Shown here one piece after another: positions 18,786 to 27,595 of a DNA stretch of 64,000 bases. The translations under genes and the position numbers were made by a program. Location: positions 45,382-109,381 of the forward strand of contig JAYPBC010000004.1 of NCBI GenBank assembly GCA_038124025.1. Direction: 5' to 3'. The notes beneath the pieces were generated by a model, which was not told the origin of the DNA, made no database searches, and was given only the letters and a program-made list of their open reading frames with translations. Numbering within the stretch: position 1 is the stretch's first letter; every line of letters begins with the position of its first letter. This DNA comes from UBA1275 sp038124025. Its GTDB lineage: Bacteria; Bacteroidota; Rhodothermia; Balneolales; Balneolaceae.

Positions 18786-20689
18786 TTCGAGGAATGAGTA
18801 AATTTCCTGATGGGTATTGCATTATGTTTACCTTTTACATTGATTAAAATACTCTCACTAAATAAGCTCTGATCTGAAATATTATTATAAACATCCTCTG
18901 ATATTACAATCTCATTTGGACTAGCATTTGAGCAGAATCTAGCTGCTTGATTAACATTATCTCCTATAACAGTGTAGTTCATCTGTTTATCTGATCCTAT
19001 ATTTCCAGCAACTACTTCACCATAGTGAATGCCTACACCTATCTTCAATTTATGATTGTGTGATTTTTCTAGTTTTTCATTGAATTTGTCGAGTCTTTTA
19101 AACATAGTAATTGCACAATCGACTGCATTTTGACAATCATGCTCAGTATTATTTGGGACGCCAAACAAAACCATTAATTCATCACCAATAATTTTATCTA
19201 AGGTGCCATTGTATTCATATACAATGTCAATCATTTCGGTAAAATATTGATTTAATATTGAGACTAATTCTGATGCTGATGTTTTTTCTGAAAAAGCCGT
19301 AAAACCTCTAATATCAGCAAATAATACACAAGCATCTGACAAGGTACCGCCTAAATCACTTTTCGAATTATCATCCAAGATTTCATCTACAATATTCCCA
19401 GAAACATATTTTTTAAAAGTCGTCTTAACTTTTTGCATATCTGAAATATCATCAAATGACAATATATATCCAGATCTGTCTTTGTTTTTATCGTAAACAG
19501 GTGTTATTGTAGTATCCAAGGTATGAATAGTGCCATTCATACTTTTAAAAGGTACATTTTTGACTACTTGTGCTTGATTGTCAGTTCCAGCTAACTCGTA
19601 ATTACTAATTACTTCCAGAAATGACTCATTATCGGCGAAAATTATTCCATAATGTTGGTTCTGAATTAGATCTCGTTCTATTCCAATAATTTCAATTGCT
19701 TTCTTGTTTACGTATTCAATTTCGCCAAATTCAGTAAACTTTATGATTCCAGCTTCTATAGATGTCATTATATTGTCAATCAGACTATTTGTTGATTGAA
19801 GATCATCAATAAGCTTGAGATTATTGATTGTTAAACTAATCTCTTTAGTCAGACTATCAAAAAGATTGGCATCTAAATCTGAAAAGTGTATAAACCCCTT
19901 TCTACTTTCTTTATCAGCTAAAATTATACAGCCAAGCAAGTTACCTCTGAAATAAATTGGGCTACAAATTGAATTGTGCTCAACAAATTTGACTAAATTA
20001 AATTTATCAGATTCTACAAGAAACGTTTTCTTTGTATTTTTCAGTTCAGCGAGTAGACCTTTATTATCTGTCAACATTCGTCTAGGCATATCCTCTTCCC
20101 GTATTTCAAAAGTAGCCCGAACTTCATAAATATTAGTATTCGTATCTCTAAGGATGAACATACCTTTTGACGCTGCATAAAGCGAGACTAAATGTATCAG
20201 TATGTATTCTAAAGTTTCGTTAGATAAATTATCGCAAAAACTCAGCATATTAGTGAGTTGGACTATTGATTCGAACTCTAAATCTTTAATATTAGCTCTT
20301 GACTCAATACTCTTTATTTTTCTCGTGAAAAATTTTTTTGTGATAAAGCTTGATAGCTGAATACCGACACTATTGATAATATTTGGTTTAATATTGGATT
20401 TTCGACCCAACACAATACCAATTATTTCATCATTACAAAAGATAGGAACATTGATCGTATTGTTTTTTTCATTAATGAAATAAAGATTTTCTGTATCTAA
20501 AGACTTATTTGAGTCTAATTTATCTTTGAGAAAAGCTAGCGACTCTTCATAATAAGGTATTTGTCTACCCTCATGTAGATATTTTGCTCCACCGATACTT
20601 TTAAGTAATTCTTTTTGCTCGTGAAAAGAACAATCAATATCTAAGTCAGAGTATTTGCTATTATAATCTGAAATTATTTTTGATACCAA
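18782..20689 (-). CDS. GAF-PAS class III adenylate/guanylate cyclase
   Basis: 635 residues, TTG start. An N-terminal helical/GAF-like region (about 1-145), a GAF domain (about 148-290, GNLLGCIILADKESRKGF), a PAS domain (about 305-420, IMTSIEAGIIKFTEFGEIEY, FDDISD), then the cyclase catalytic domain (about 445-632). Metal-binding Asp residues are in VLFADIRGFTAFSE and IIGDELMVLFG; the Lys of LDKIIGDE is the residue typical of ATP use; NQAAR supplies the transition-state Asn and Arg. No membrane segment, so cytoplasmic. It is the last gene of an operon with the STAS and RsbW-like genes (24 bases after STAS), suggesting that partner switching controls cyclic nucleotide synthesis. Nucleotide preference for ATP is inferred. 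Confidence 0.87.
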   Translation of the reverse strand: MVSKIISDYNSKYSDLDIDCSFHEQKELLKSIGGAKYLHEGRQIPYYEESLAFLKDKLDSNKSLDTENLYFINEKNNTINVPIFCNDEIIGIVLGRKSNIKPNIINSVGIQLSSFITKKFFTRKIKSIESRANIKDLEFESIVQLTNMLSFCDNLSNETLEYILIHLVSLYAASKGMFILRDTNTNIYEVRATFEIREEDMPRRMLTDNKGLLAELKNTKKTFLVESDKFNLVKFVEHNSICSPIYFRGNLLGCIILADKESRKGFIHFSDLDANLFDSLTKEISLTINNLKLIDDLQSTNSLIDNIMTSIEAGIIKFTEFGEIEYVNKKAIEIIGIERDLIQNQHYGIIFADNESFLEVISNYELAGTDNQAQVVKNVPFKSMNGTIHTLDTTITPVYDKNKDRSGYILSFDDISDMQKVKTTFKKYVSGNIVDEILDDNSKSDLGGTLSDACVLFADIRGFTAFSEKTSASELVSILNQYFTEMIDIVYEYNGTLDKIIGDELMVLFGVPNNTEHDCQNAVDCAITMFKRLDKFNEKLEKSHNHKLKIGVGIHYGEVVAGNIGSDKQMNYTVIGDNVNQAARFCSNASPNEIVISEDVYNNISDQSLFSESILINVKGKHNAIPIRKFTHSSN

Positions 20690-20713
20690 AAGTAAACCCT
20701 ACCCTAAATAATA

Positions 20714-21049
20714 TTACTGCGCAAGTGCTTCATCTAATGTAGCAAAGGTATTACAATACTTTGTAAGACCCATTATAGAAAATGTTTTTTCAATTATGGG
20801 GGCCATATGGCATAAAGATAAAGTTCCATCTTTATCTTGAAGAATCTCGATAACCTCAATAAGGATGGAAGCGCCAATACTATTGACAATTTTTGATTGC
20901 TCGAGATCTAAAATGAAATGGAACTTGTCTTCTTGAACTTTTTCTTCCACTACTGATATCACGAGTTCACCAAGATCTTTATTGAAATAGCCTTCAGTTT
21001 TGACTATTACATACTTATTTTGTTCTTCGGTACTAATTATCTTGCTCAT
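20714..21049 (-). CDS. STAS-domain anti-sigma-factor antagonist (SpoIIAA/RsbV-like)
   Basis: 111 residues, a single STAS domain. The phosphorylation-loop motif (normally D-S-[ST]-G) reads VNSIGASIL, keeping the phospho-acceptor Ser (S57) but with Asn for Asp before it. FILDLEQSKI and TLSLCHMAPIIEKTFSIMGL match the strand and helix that follow. In partner switching the unphosphorylated form binds the kinase and frees its target, and the phosphatase resets it. It overlaps the kinase gene by 17 bases, so both are made together. Its likely phosphatase is the facing propeller/SpoIIE protein. Confidence 0.85.
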   Translation of the reverse strand: MSKIISTEEQNKYVIVKTEGYFNKDLGELVISVVEEKVQEDKFHFILDLEQSKIVNSIGASILIEVIEILQDKDGTLSLCHMAPIIEKTFSIMGLTKYCNTFATLDEALAQ

Positions 21050-21470
21050 TTTTCTTTTTCTTAGTCATTGTCAGTGTGGTTCCATCATTACTTGATTCAT
21101 AATCGACTGAATCCATCAATTCCTTAATAAGCATTACACCCCATCCTCTCTTTCTTTCTTGTTTCTTTAATTTTGAGTCAATATCTGGTATTTGTATGCC
21201 CTTACTATCAAACCCTTTACCTTGATCTATAACCTTTATTGTTAGTTCATCATCCGAAATTGTGAAGTTTATAAAGATATCTTTTTGTGACTCAGAATGT
21301 TCAAAAGCGTTGATTGTTGCTTCAATCAATGCCATTGATATTTCACCCGATTCTTCTTCACTCAATTGCATGTATTTTGCTATCACATCAGCTGTATTGG
21401 TTGCTACTAATTCCATATCTTTAAGTATGGGTATACGTAGTTCAACTGATGGTTTGGTTTCATTTGACAT
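21033..21470 (-). CDS. Anti-sigma regulatory factor, serine kinase of the RsbW/SpoIIAB type
   Basis: 145 residues with a GHKL ATPase fold. N box: ALIEATINAFEHS (about 47-59); G1 box: DQGKGFD (about 81-87); G2 box: RGWGVMLIKELMD (about 107-119). These kinases phosphorylate the STAS antagonist and sequester a target protein. First gene of the minus-strand operon kinase-STAS-cyclase. No sigma factor is encoded in the window, so the target may be elsewhere, or may be the cyclase itself. Confidence 0.87.
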   Translation of the reverse strand: MSNETKPSVELRIPILKDMELVATNTADVIAKYMQLSEEESGEISMALIEATINAFEHSESQKDIFINFTISDDELTIKVIDQGKGFDSKGIQIPDIDSKLKKQERKRGWGVMLIKELMDSVDYESSNDGTTLTMTKKKKNEQDN

Positions 21471-21571
21471 ATCTAGCCTTATAGAATTTTATTATAAATC
21501 TGCGAAACTAATTTCTAATAATAGCGTAATGCGTTCTAAGTATCAACAGAATATTTAATAATAACATAATC

Positions 21572-24457
21572 ATGCTTAATCAACTTCTAAAAATCACTTT
21601 ATTAATAACCATATTACCAACAAGTATGCTTCATTTAAAAGCTCAAACAAGTTTGATTGAAGAAATTAATTTAACAGAGAAACATGACGGAATTATTATA
21701 CCATTCAAAAAATTTGAACTGGACAATGGGCTCACTGTTATTGTTCATGAAGATGATTCCGATCCATTGGTTCATGTCGACATTACCTATCACGTTGGCT
21801 CTGCCAGAGAAGAACTGTATAAGTCTGGATTTGCTCATTTTTTTGAGCATATGATGTTTCAGGGTTCTGAAAATGTAGCCGATGAAGAACACTTTAAAAT
21901 TATTAGTGATGCCGGAGGAACCTTAAACGGATCCACCAACCGGGATCGAACTAATTACTATCAAACCGTACCTAGTAACCAACTGGAAGTAGTACTTTGG
22001 TTAGAGGCCGATCGAATGGGCTTTTTCTTAGATGCGGTAACCCAGAAAAAATTTGAAATTCAGCGAGAAACCGTAAAGAATGAAAAGGGGCAAAATTACG
22101 ACAACGCAGCCTATGGCCGTTGGAGTGAACTCACTGCTGAAACCTTGTATCCCTTTGGTCACCCTTATTCTTGGCTTACTATTGGAAAATTGGAAGATCT
22201 TGACCGAGTCGATGTGGATGATTTAAAAAAATTCTTCATGCGGTGGTACGGTCCAAATAATGCCACCCTTACCATTGGCGGGAATGTGATAGCGGAGCAA
22301 GTCATTCCTATGGTTGAAAAATATTTTGGTGTCATTCCACGGGGACCAGAAGTTGAAAATATGAATTTAGACCCCATTCAACTAGACGCTGATCGCTATG
22401 TTTCTTATGTAGATAACAACATCCGGTTTCCTGCGCTTTTGGCAACTTATCCAACCGTTCCTCGCTTCCATCCGGACGAAGCCCCTCTTGATTTTTTAGC
22501 TCAAATTCTTGGCACGGGTAGAAGTTCGTACTTATTCAAAAAGTTTATCCTGACCCAAAAAGCCATACAAGCCTCTGTATTTCATCCAGTAAGTGAACTA
22601 GCTGGGGAGTTTACTATGTTTGTATTACCGTTTCCAGGTCAAACTTTAGCGGATTTCGAACAAGAAATGAGAACTATTTTGGACGAATTTGCAAAAGAAG
22701 GAGTAAGCGATAATGACCTAACAAAAATTAAGGCTAGTTTCGAGTCTAGCTTTATCAATGGACTAACTTCTGTAACTGGTAAGGTTTCCCAATTAGCTGA
22801 TTATCAGACTATTGCTGGAAATGCTAATTTTATAGAGGACGATCTGAATCGTTATTTGGACGTGACCAAAGAAGATATTATGCGGGTTTTTAACGAGTAC
22901 ATTTATAACAAAGCAGGTGTGTTACTTAGTGTACTTCCAAATGATGGCGGGGCAACTGCACCGGCAGCACCCGACAATTATGTTGCTCAAAGAGATGGAG
23001 ATAATCCGTTTCCTACCACCGACTATTCTGGGCTTTCCTACTCACGACCAGAAGGAGATTCTTTTGACCGGAGTGTAAAACCGACGCCCGGAACCGCTCC
23101 TTTAGTTCAAGTACCAGATTACTGGAGAGCTGGCTTTGAGAATGGAATTCAACTTATTGGCACCGAATCAAACGAAGTACCCACGGTAAATGTGCAGTTG
23201 TACATTAAAGGCGGTCATGAATTAGATGCCAACGATCCACAAAAAGCAGGTCTTGCATCATTAACCGCAGCCTTGATGAATGAAAGTACCCAGAATTACA
23301 CATCTGAGGAGATTTCCGAAGAATTACGTCTAGTGGCCAGTTCCATTTCTGTATCGGGTGGGAGAAGTGAAACCGTAGTAGGAGTAAGTACTCTAAGTAA
23401 GAATGTAACCCGTACTATGGAACTTTTGGAAGAAATCCTTTACCGCCCAGCTTTTAGCGAGGAAGACTTCAATAGAGTTAAGCAGCAGCAACTAGAAAGT
23501 ATTCGTGCTTCTTATCAGAATCCTGCAGCCGTAGCCAGCCAAGTTTACAGTCGTCTACTCTATGGTGATGAACATATTTATTCGGTCCCAACTTCTGGCC
23601 TCGAGGAAACAGTGAGCCGAATTACCGTTGAAGATGTTCGATCCTTCTACGAATCCTATATGTCTCCAGAAATTACAGAAGTAGTGGTGGTTGGTGATAT
23701 AACCGAGGAAGAAGCTTTATCCAATTTAGCATTCTTAAACAATTGGGTACCCAAAAATGTCGAGATACCTGTGTTACCCGAACCCAAGCCCGGAGACTAT
23801 ACTAAAGTATATCTTATGGACAAAGTAGGTGCTCCACAATCTGAAATACGCATCGGCTACCTTTCTGATATGACCTATGATGCCACCGGTGAATACTTCA
23901 AAACCAGCTTAATGAATTACAGTTTAGGGGGAGCATTCAATAGCCGAATAAACCTAAACCTTCGTGAAGACAAAGGCTGGACCTATGGTGCCCGCTCAGG
24001 ATTTAGCGGAAATGATCGAGGGAGTCAGTTTACCGCCTCAGCAGGAATTAAAGCCAGTGCCACCGACAGTGCTGTGATAGAGTTTATAAAAGAGATCAAA
24101 GGCTTCCAAGAAAATGGAATTACGGACGATGAGCTCAATTTTATGCGTAATTCTATTGGCCAGCGCGATGCTCGTCGTTACGAAACACCCTTTCAAAAAG
24201 CCGGTTTCTTAGGCAATATTATCCGCTACGATCTTGATGGTTCTTATGTTGATAAACAAGCCGATATTATTAAGAATATCACGCGTGAGGAGATCAATTC
24301 ACTAGCAAAAAAGTACCTAAACACCGATAACGCCTATATATTGGTGGTAGGCGATGGAGCGAGCAATCGCGATAAACTAAAAGCCCTTGGTTATGAGGTG
24401 GTAGATGTTACCGAAAAGGGAGACATCGTAGAGCCCGTTCAGGAAGGGAATGAGTAA
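21572..24457 (+). CDS. M16-family zinc metalloprotease, two peptidase repeats, secreted
   Basis: 961 residues with a signal peptide (LLITILPTSMLHLKAQT). The N-terminal half has the inverted zinc motif HxxEH (H89, E92, H93 in HFFEHMMFQG) and the downstream Glu region (RETVKNEKGQNYDN); the C-terminal half is the inactive partner repeat, with the R-Y pair region GGAFNSRINLNLREDKGWTY typical of M16 proteins. It resembles insulinase/PqqL-type proteins of the periplasm. Divergent from the partner-switch operon. A strong hairpin terminator follows at 24520. Codon composition returns to that of the rest of the window after the first coding bases. Confidence 0.92.
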   Translation: MLNQLLKITLLITILPTSMLHLKAQTSLIEEINLTEKHDGIIIPFKKFELDNGLTVIVHEDDSDPLVHVDITYHVGSAREELYKSGFAHFFEHMMFQGSENVADEEHFKIISDAGGTLNGSTNRDRTNYYQTVPSNQLEVVLWLEADRMGFFLDAVTQKKFEIQRETVKNEKGQNYDNAAYGRWSELTAETLYPFGHPYSWLTIGKLEDLDRVDVDDLKKFFMRWYGPNNATLTIGGNVIAEQVIPMVEKYFGVIPRGPEVENMNLDPIQLDADRYVSYVDNNIRFPALLATYPTVPRFHPDEAPLDFLAQILGTGRSSYLFKKFILTQKAIQASVFHPVSELAGEFTMFVLPFPGQTLADFEQEMRTILDEFAKEGVSDNDLTKIKASFESSFINGLTSVTGKVSQLADYQTIAGNANFIEDDLNRYLDVTKEDIMRVFNEYIYNKAGVLLSVLPNDGGATAPAAPDNYVAQRDGDNPFPTTDYSGLSYSRPEGDSFDRSVKPTPGTAPLVQVPDYWRAGFENGIQLIGTESNEVPTVNVQLYIKGGHELDANDPQKAGLASLTAALMNESTQNYTSEEISEELRLVASSISVSGGRSETVVGVSTLSKNVTRTMELLEEILYRPAFSEEDFNRVKQQQLESIRASYQNPAAVASQVYSRLLYGDEHIYSVPTSGLEETVSRITVEDVRSFYESYMSPEITEVVVVGDITEEEALSNLAFLNNWVPKNVEIPVLPEPKPGDYTKVYLMDKVGAPQSEIRIGYLSDMTYDATGEYFKTSLMNYSLGGAFNSRINLNLREDKGWTYGARSGFSGNDRGSQFTASAGIKASATDSAVIEFIKEIKGFQENGITDDELNFMRNSIGQRDARRYETPFQKAGFLGNIIRYDLDGSYVDKQADIIKNITREEINSLAKKYLNTDNAYILVVGDGASNRDKLKALGYEVVDVTEKGDIVEPVQEGNE

Positions 24458-24519
24458 GCCATCACTTACAGCTATTTAGGGTTTTAATAGCAAGAATTTA
24501 ACACCCTTATTTCCTTTAT

Positions 24520-24561
24520 CATACCCATCCACATTAGCGTGTGCGATGGGTATGTTTTTTT
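24520..24561 (+). terminator. Intrinsic terminator after the M16 peptidase gene
   Basis: A stem of CATACCCATCCACA (24520-24533) and TGTG-C-GATGGGTATG (24540-24554), with one bulged C and the loop TTAGCG, is followed by seven T residues (24555-24561). The right arm and the loop encode the last residues and stop codon of the opposite photolyase gene. The minus strand lacks a T run after the stem, so it acts in the plus direction only. Confidence 0.85.
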
Positions 24562-26042
24562 AAAATTCTTTGGTTTTCTTGCTTGACCAGTATGGATTCT
24601 CTATAGCTCCATATTTTTTTTCTAGCTATCGATGCAGCGTGCGCAACATCTACTATTGGATCTGGATAACCTACGCTGTTCGGCGCAGGTAAACAGGCTT
24701 TTTCAATGGGTGTGATGGTCCATGGCTCATGTATGTATGCTGTGGGATAATGCTTTAACTCAGGAACCCATTGCCGAACAAACTCCCCATCCGGGTCGTG
24801 GTCTTTTGATTGTTTGACTGGATTGTACATACGAATGGTGTTCACACCCGTAGTGCCGGCTTGCATTTGAAACTGAGGGTAATGAATACCCGGTTCATAG
24901 TCCAAAAAAAGGCCTGCCAGATGATATACGCCAAGCCTCCAATCACAATCCAAATGATGACACAAAAAAGAGACTAGCATGGCCCTCATCCGAAAATTGA
25001 TCCATCCGGTTGCCTTTAAACAACGCATGCACGCATCAACCAGAGGTATGCCAGTACAACCGTCCTTCCAGGCCTCTAAAAAACTGGGTCTACTAGAATA
25101 TGTCATGAGTTCATATCCGCGGTTCACACACTGTAACTCATACTCTGGTTCCATTTCAAACTTTTGTATGAAATGGCAATTCCACCTAAGCCGCGTCAAA
25201 AACGAGGCGTAGGTGCGGGAGCTCTCTTTCCTTTCGGGGTGTTCGCTCACATACCCATGTACCTGCCTCACGCTTAGATTACCCCAGGCCAAATGCGGTG
25301 ACATACGGCTACAGCTCTCTCTCGATAACAGTGGCTTTGAGATATGTCGCTGATAATTCCGCCCTCGAGCCCCCATAAAATTCTCCAAACACTTCCACCC
25401 TTGGCTCTCCCCCGCGGGTTGATGCATCTGCGGGTAGCTCTCTAGCTCTTCCCTTCGCTCCACCGGAATGGGGAAGGGATGCTCATTGAACATATCCCTC
25501 ATGAACGAGATTAGATGTTTACTTGGCGTTGAATAAGCTGGGCTAAACAATGGCCGACTCATACTCTCCTTCCAGACTTTATTCCAACCATCTCGGGTAT
25601 TTATTCCACGAAGTACCCCGTCACGCTGGCACTGCTTCCATTGCACACCTTGTTGAGTAAAAAAAGTAGCCATTTGCTTGTCTCGATCCCACGTTCTAAT
25701 TGTTCCAGATTCCTGATAAGAAAAAACCTGCTCAATAGTGAAGCTATCTGCCAAAAATTGGAATACACTTAAGGTATCTCCCCAAGCGATCAACAGCTGT
25801 CGTTGTACCACTTCTAATTGTCTATTGACATCTTTGAGTGAGTGATACACGAACTGTCGATGGCGCAGGGAAGCATCAGGCCCAGACAACTCGAGCGGAT
25901 CGAATATGTAGAGTGAGATATAATCGTTTTTAGCCTGCTCAGCTAGGTAAAACCCTTCATGGTCGGCTAATCGAATATCTCTTTTCAACCATACTATATT
26001 AATAGGTACTTTAGACTCTTTTCTGGAGAGTTTTGTACTCAT
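24534..26042 (-). CDS. Cryptochrome/DNA photolyase family flavoprotein
   Basis: 502 residues. The N-terminal alpha/beta antenna domain (IVWLKRDIRLADHEGFYLA, about 16-34) is followed by the helical FAD domain with WINFRMRAMLVSFLCHHL, a D-W-R-G-Y-like DWRLGVYHLAGLFLDYEPG, and the flavin-loop RMYNPVKQSKDHDPDGEFVR. These are the usual C-terminal landmarks of photolyases. The family repairs UV dimers or senses blue light; which one applies cannot be told. The usual ASNWQW-like element is replaced by a divergent PQFQMQAGTTGVNTIRMYNP. Its last codons form part of the M16 gene terminator. Confidence 0.85.
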   Translation of the reverse strand: MSTKLSRKESKVPINIVWLKRDIRLADHEGFYLAEQAKNDYISLYIFDPLELSGPDASLRHRQFVYHSLKDVNRQLEVVQRQLLIAWGDTLSVFQFLADSFTIEQVFSYQESGTIRTWDRDKQMATFFTQQGVQWKQCQRDGVLRGINTRDGWNKVWKESMSRPLFSPAYSTPSKHLISFMRDMFNEHPFPIPVERREELESYPQMHQPAGESQGWKCLENFMGARGRNYQRHISKPLLSRESCSRMSPHLAWGNLSVRQVHGYVSEHPERKESSRTYASFLTRLRWNCHFIQKFEMEPEYELQCVNRGYELMTYSSRPSFLEAWKDGCTGIPLVDACMRCLKATGWINFRMRAMLVSFLCHHLDCDWRLGVYHLAGLFLDYEPGIHYPQFQMQAGTTGVNTIRMYNPVKQSKDHDPDGEFVRQWVPELKHYPTAYIHEPWTITPIEKACLPAPNSVGYPDPIVDVAHAASIARKKIWSYRESILVKQENQRILKKHTHRTR

Positions 26043-26095
26043 CTCTATATCAGCCTTCAGGTGAAATAATTCTAAAGAACATGCGATTCAGTCAA

Positions 26096-27520
26096 TTACT
26101 TCCCAATACAAAACCTTGAAAATATAGAATCCAATATATCTTCATTGGTGATTTCACCTGTTATGGTTCCGAGGGTATGTAAGGCCGCACGAAGATCAAT
26201 GGCTAGAAAATCACCGGTAAGCCCCCTATTTAATCCAGTTAGAGCAGCATCTACATGATGCATCGTTTTCTCAAGGGCATCTCTGTGACGGGAAGACGTG
26301 ACAAGTAGCGATCCACCATCATAATGAGTCTGTCTTAATGCCTCTTGCTTTATGCGATCTTTTAATTCCGGCAAACCTAATCCTTTAGTTGCTGATATGT
26401 GCAGATCTTCGATACTACTCCATTCGCTTTCCTGACGGATGGTAAGCTCATCGTTTACAGCTGATCGAGTCGGGCTCAGTCGATCAAATTGGGTTCCTAT
26501 AACGATAAAAGGAGTATCTGTCACCGATGCTTGCAAGCGATCGATTTCATCCTTTTCCTCAGAAGTAAAGGGCTCATTCAGATCCCTCAAATAGACAATT
26601 ACATCCGCTTCTTTCACGGCCGCTTGGCTGCGCCGAACTCCTTCTGCCTCGACTCGATCTACCGTTTCACGCAATCCTGCTGTATCAATAAGCCTAAATA
26701 GAAGCCCTCCGTGATTCCACTCCACATCTACGGTATCTCGTGTGGTTCCTGCTATATCGGTAACAATGGCCCGTTCTCTACCAACCAATGCATTCAATAA
26801 TGTAGACTTACCTGCATTCGGACGGCCAATGAGTACTGTTTTAATTCCGTCTTTAACTAAACGACCCGCTTCATAGCTCTCAAGCAGATGATGAATAGCC
26901 GTTTTAAGATCTAACAATAGCTGCTGTAATTGCTGCTTATTCGCAAATTCAACATCCTCTTCTATAAAATCTAATTCGAGCTCAATCATCGCTGTTGCGT
27001 CAATAATCTGTTGCCTAAATTCTTTCACATAGGTACCTAAACTGCCGGATAACTGCTGATTCGCGGCGTCAATTGCTTTCGCACTGCGAGCATGAATAAG
27101 ATCTGCCACTGCTTCGGCCTGCTCTAGGCCCAATTTACCATTTAGAAAAGCTCGCTGAGTAAACTCCCCGGCCTCTGCTGGCTGGATGCCTGTTGCAAGC
27201 AATGTCTCAAACACACGTTGAGTGACTAAAATACCTCCATGGCAAGAAATTTCAACGGTTTCCTCCCCAGTGTAACTTTTTGGCGAATGAAAAAGACTTA
27301 TTAATACCTCATCCACTAGACGACCTCCTTCATCAATAATGCGGCCAAAATGAATGGTATGGGACGAGGCTGTTCGTAAATCTTTTCCTTTAAAACGCTC
27401 TTGTACCTTCGCAATCGCTCCCCTTCCCGAAACCCGAATAACCGCAATCCCACCCTCTCCAATGGGAGTAGCTACAGCGGCTATAGGCTCTTTTTCTGAG
27501 ATAATTAAGGACTCTGACAC
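26096..27520 (-). CDS. mnmE: tRNA-modification GTPase MnmE
   Basis: With MnmG it installs the carboxymethylaminomethyl group on U34 of certain tRNAs. 474 residues. N-terminal folate-binding domain (about 1-120), helical domain, a G domain inserted at about 220-370 (GRPNAGKSTLLNALVGRERA; DTAG), and the C-terminal FCIGK that carries the family's conserved Cys (C471). The start is GTG at 27520, supported by the conserved IAAVATPIGEGGIAVIRVSG soon after and by an in-frame stop upstream. Divergent from glpK across 75 bases. Confidence 0.96.
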   Translation of the reverse strand: MSESLIISEKEPIAAVATPIGEGGIAVIRVSGRGAIAKVQERFKGKDLRTASSHTIHFGRIIDEGGRLVDEVLISLFHSPKSYTGEETVEISCHGGILVTQRVFETLLATGIQPAEAGEFTQRAFLNGKLGLEQAEAVADLIHARSAKAIDAANQQLSGSLGTYVKEFRQQIIDATAMIELELDFIEEDVEFANKQQLQQLLLDLKTAIHHLLESYEAGRLVKDGIKTVLIGRPNAGKSTLLNALVGRERAIVTDIAGTTRDTVDVEWNHGGLLFRLIDTAGLRETVDRVEAEGVRRSQAAVKEADVIVYLRDLNEPFTSEEKDEIDRLQASVTDTPFIVIGTQFDRLSPTRSAVNDELTIRQESEWSSIEDLHISATKGLGLPELKDRIKQEALRQTHYDGGSLLVTSSRHRDALEKTMHHVDAALTGLNRGLTGDFLAIDLRAALHTLGTITGEITNEDILDSIFSRFCIGK

Positions 27521-27595
27521 GTTGTTTTATTTGTTATATATGCATGTTTTTTAGTACCATAATTTACGCACCCTTTTAAACCAAACTCAACTCCT

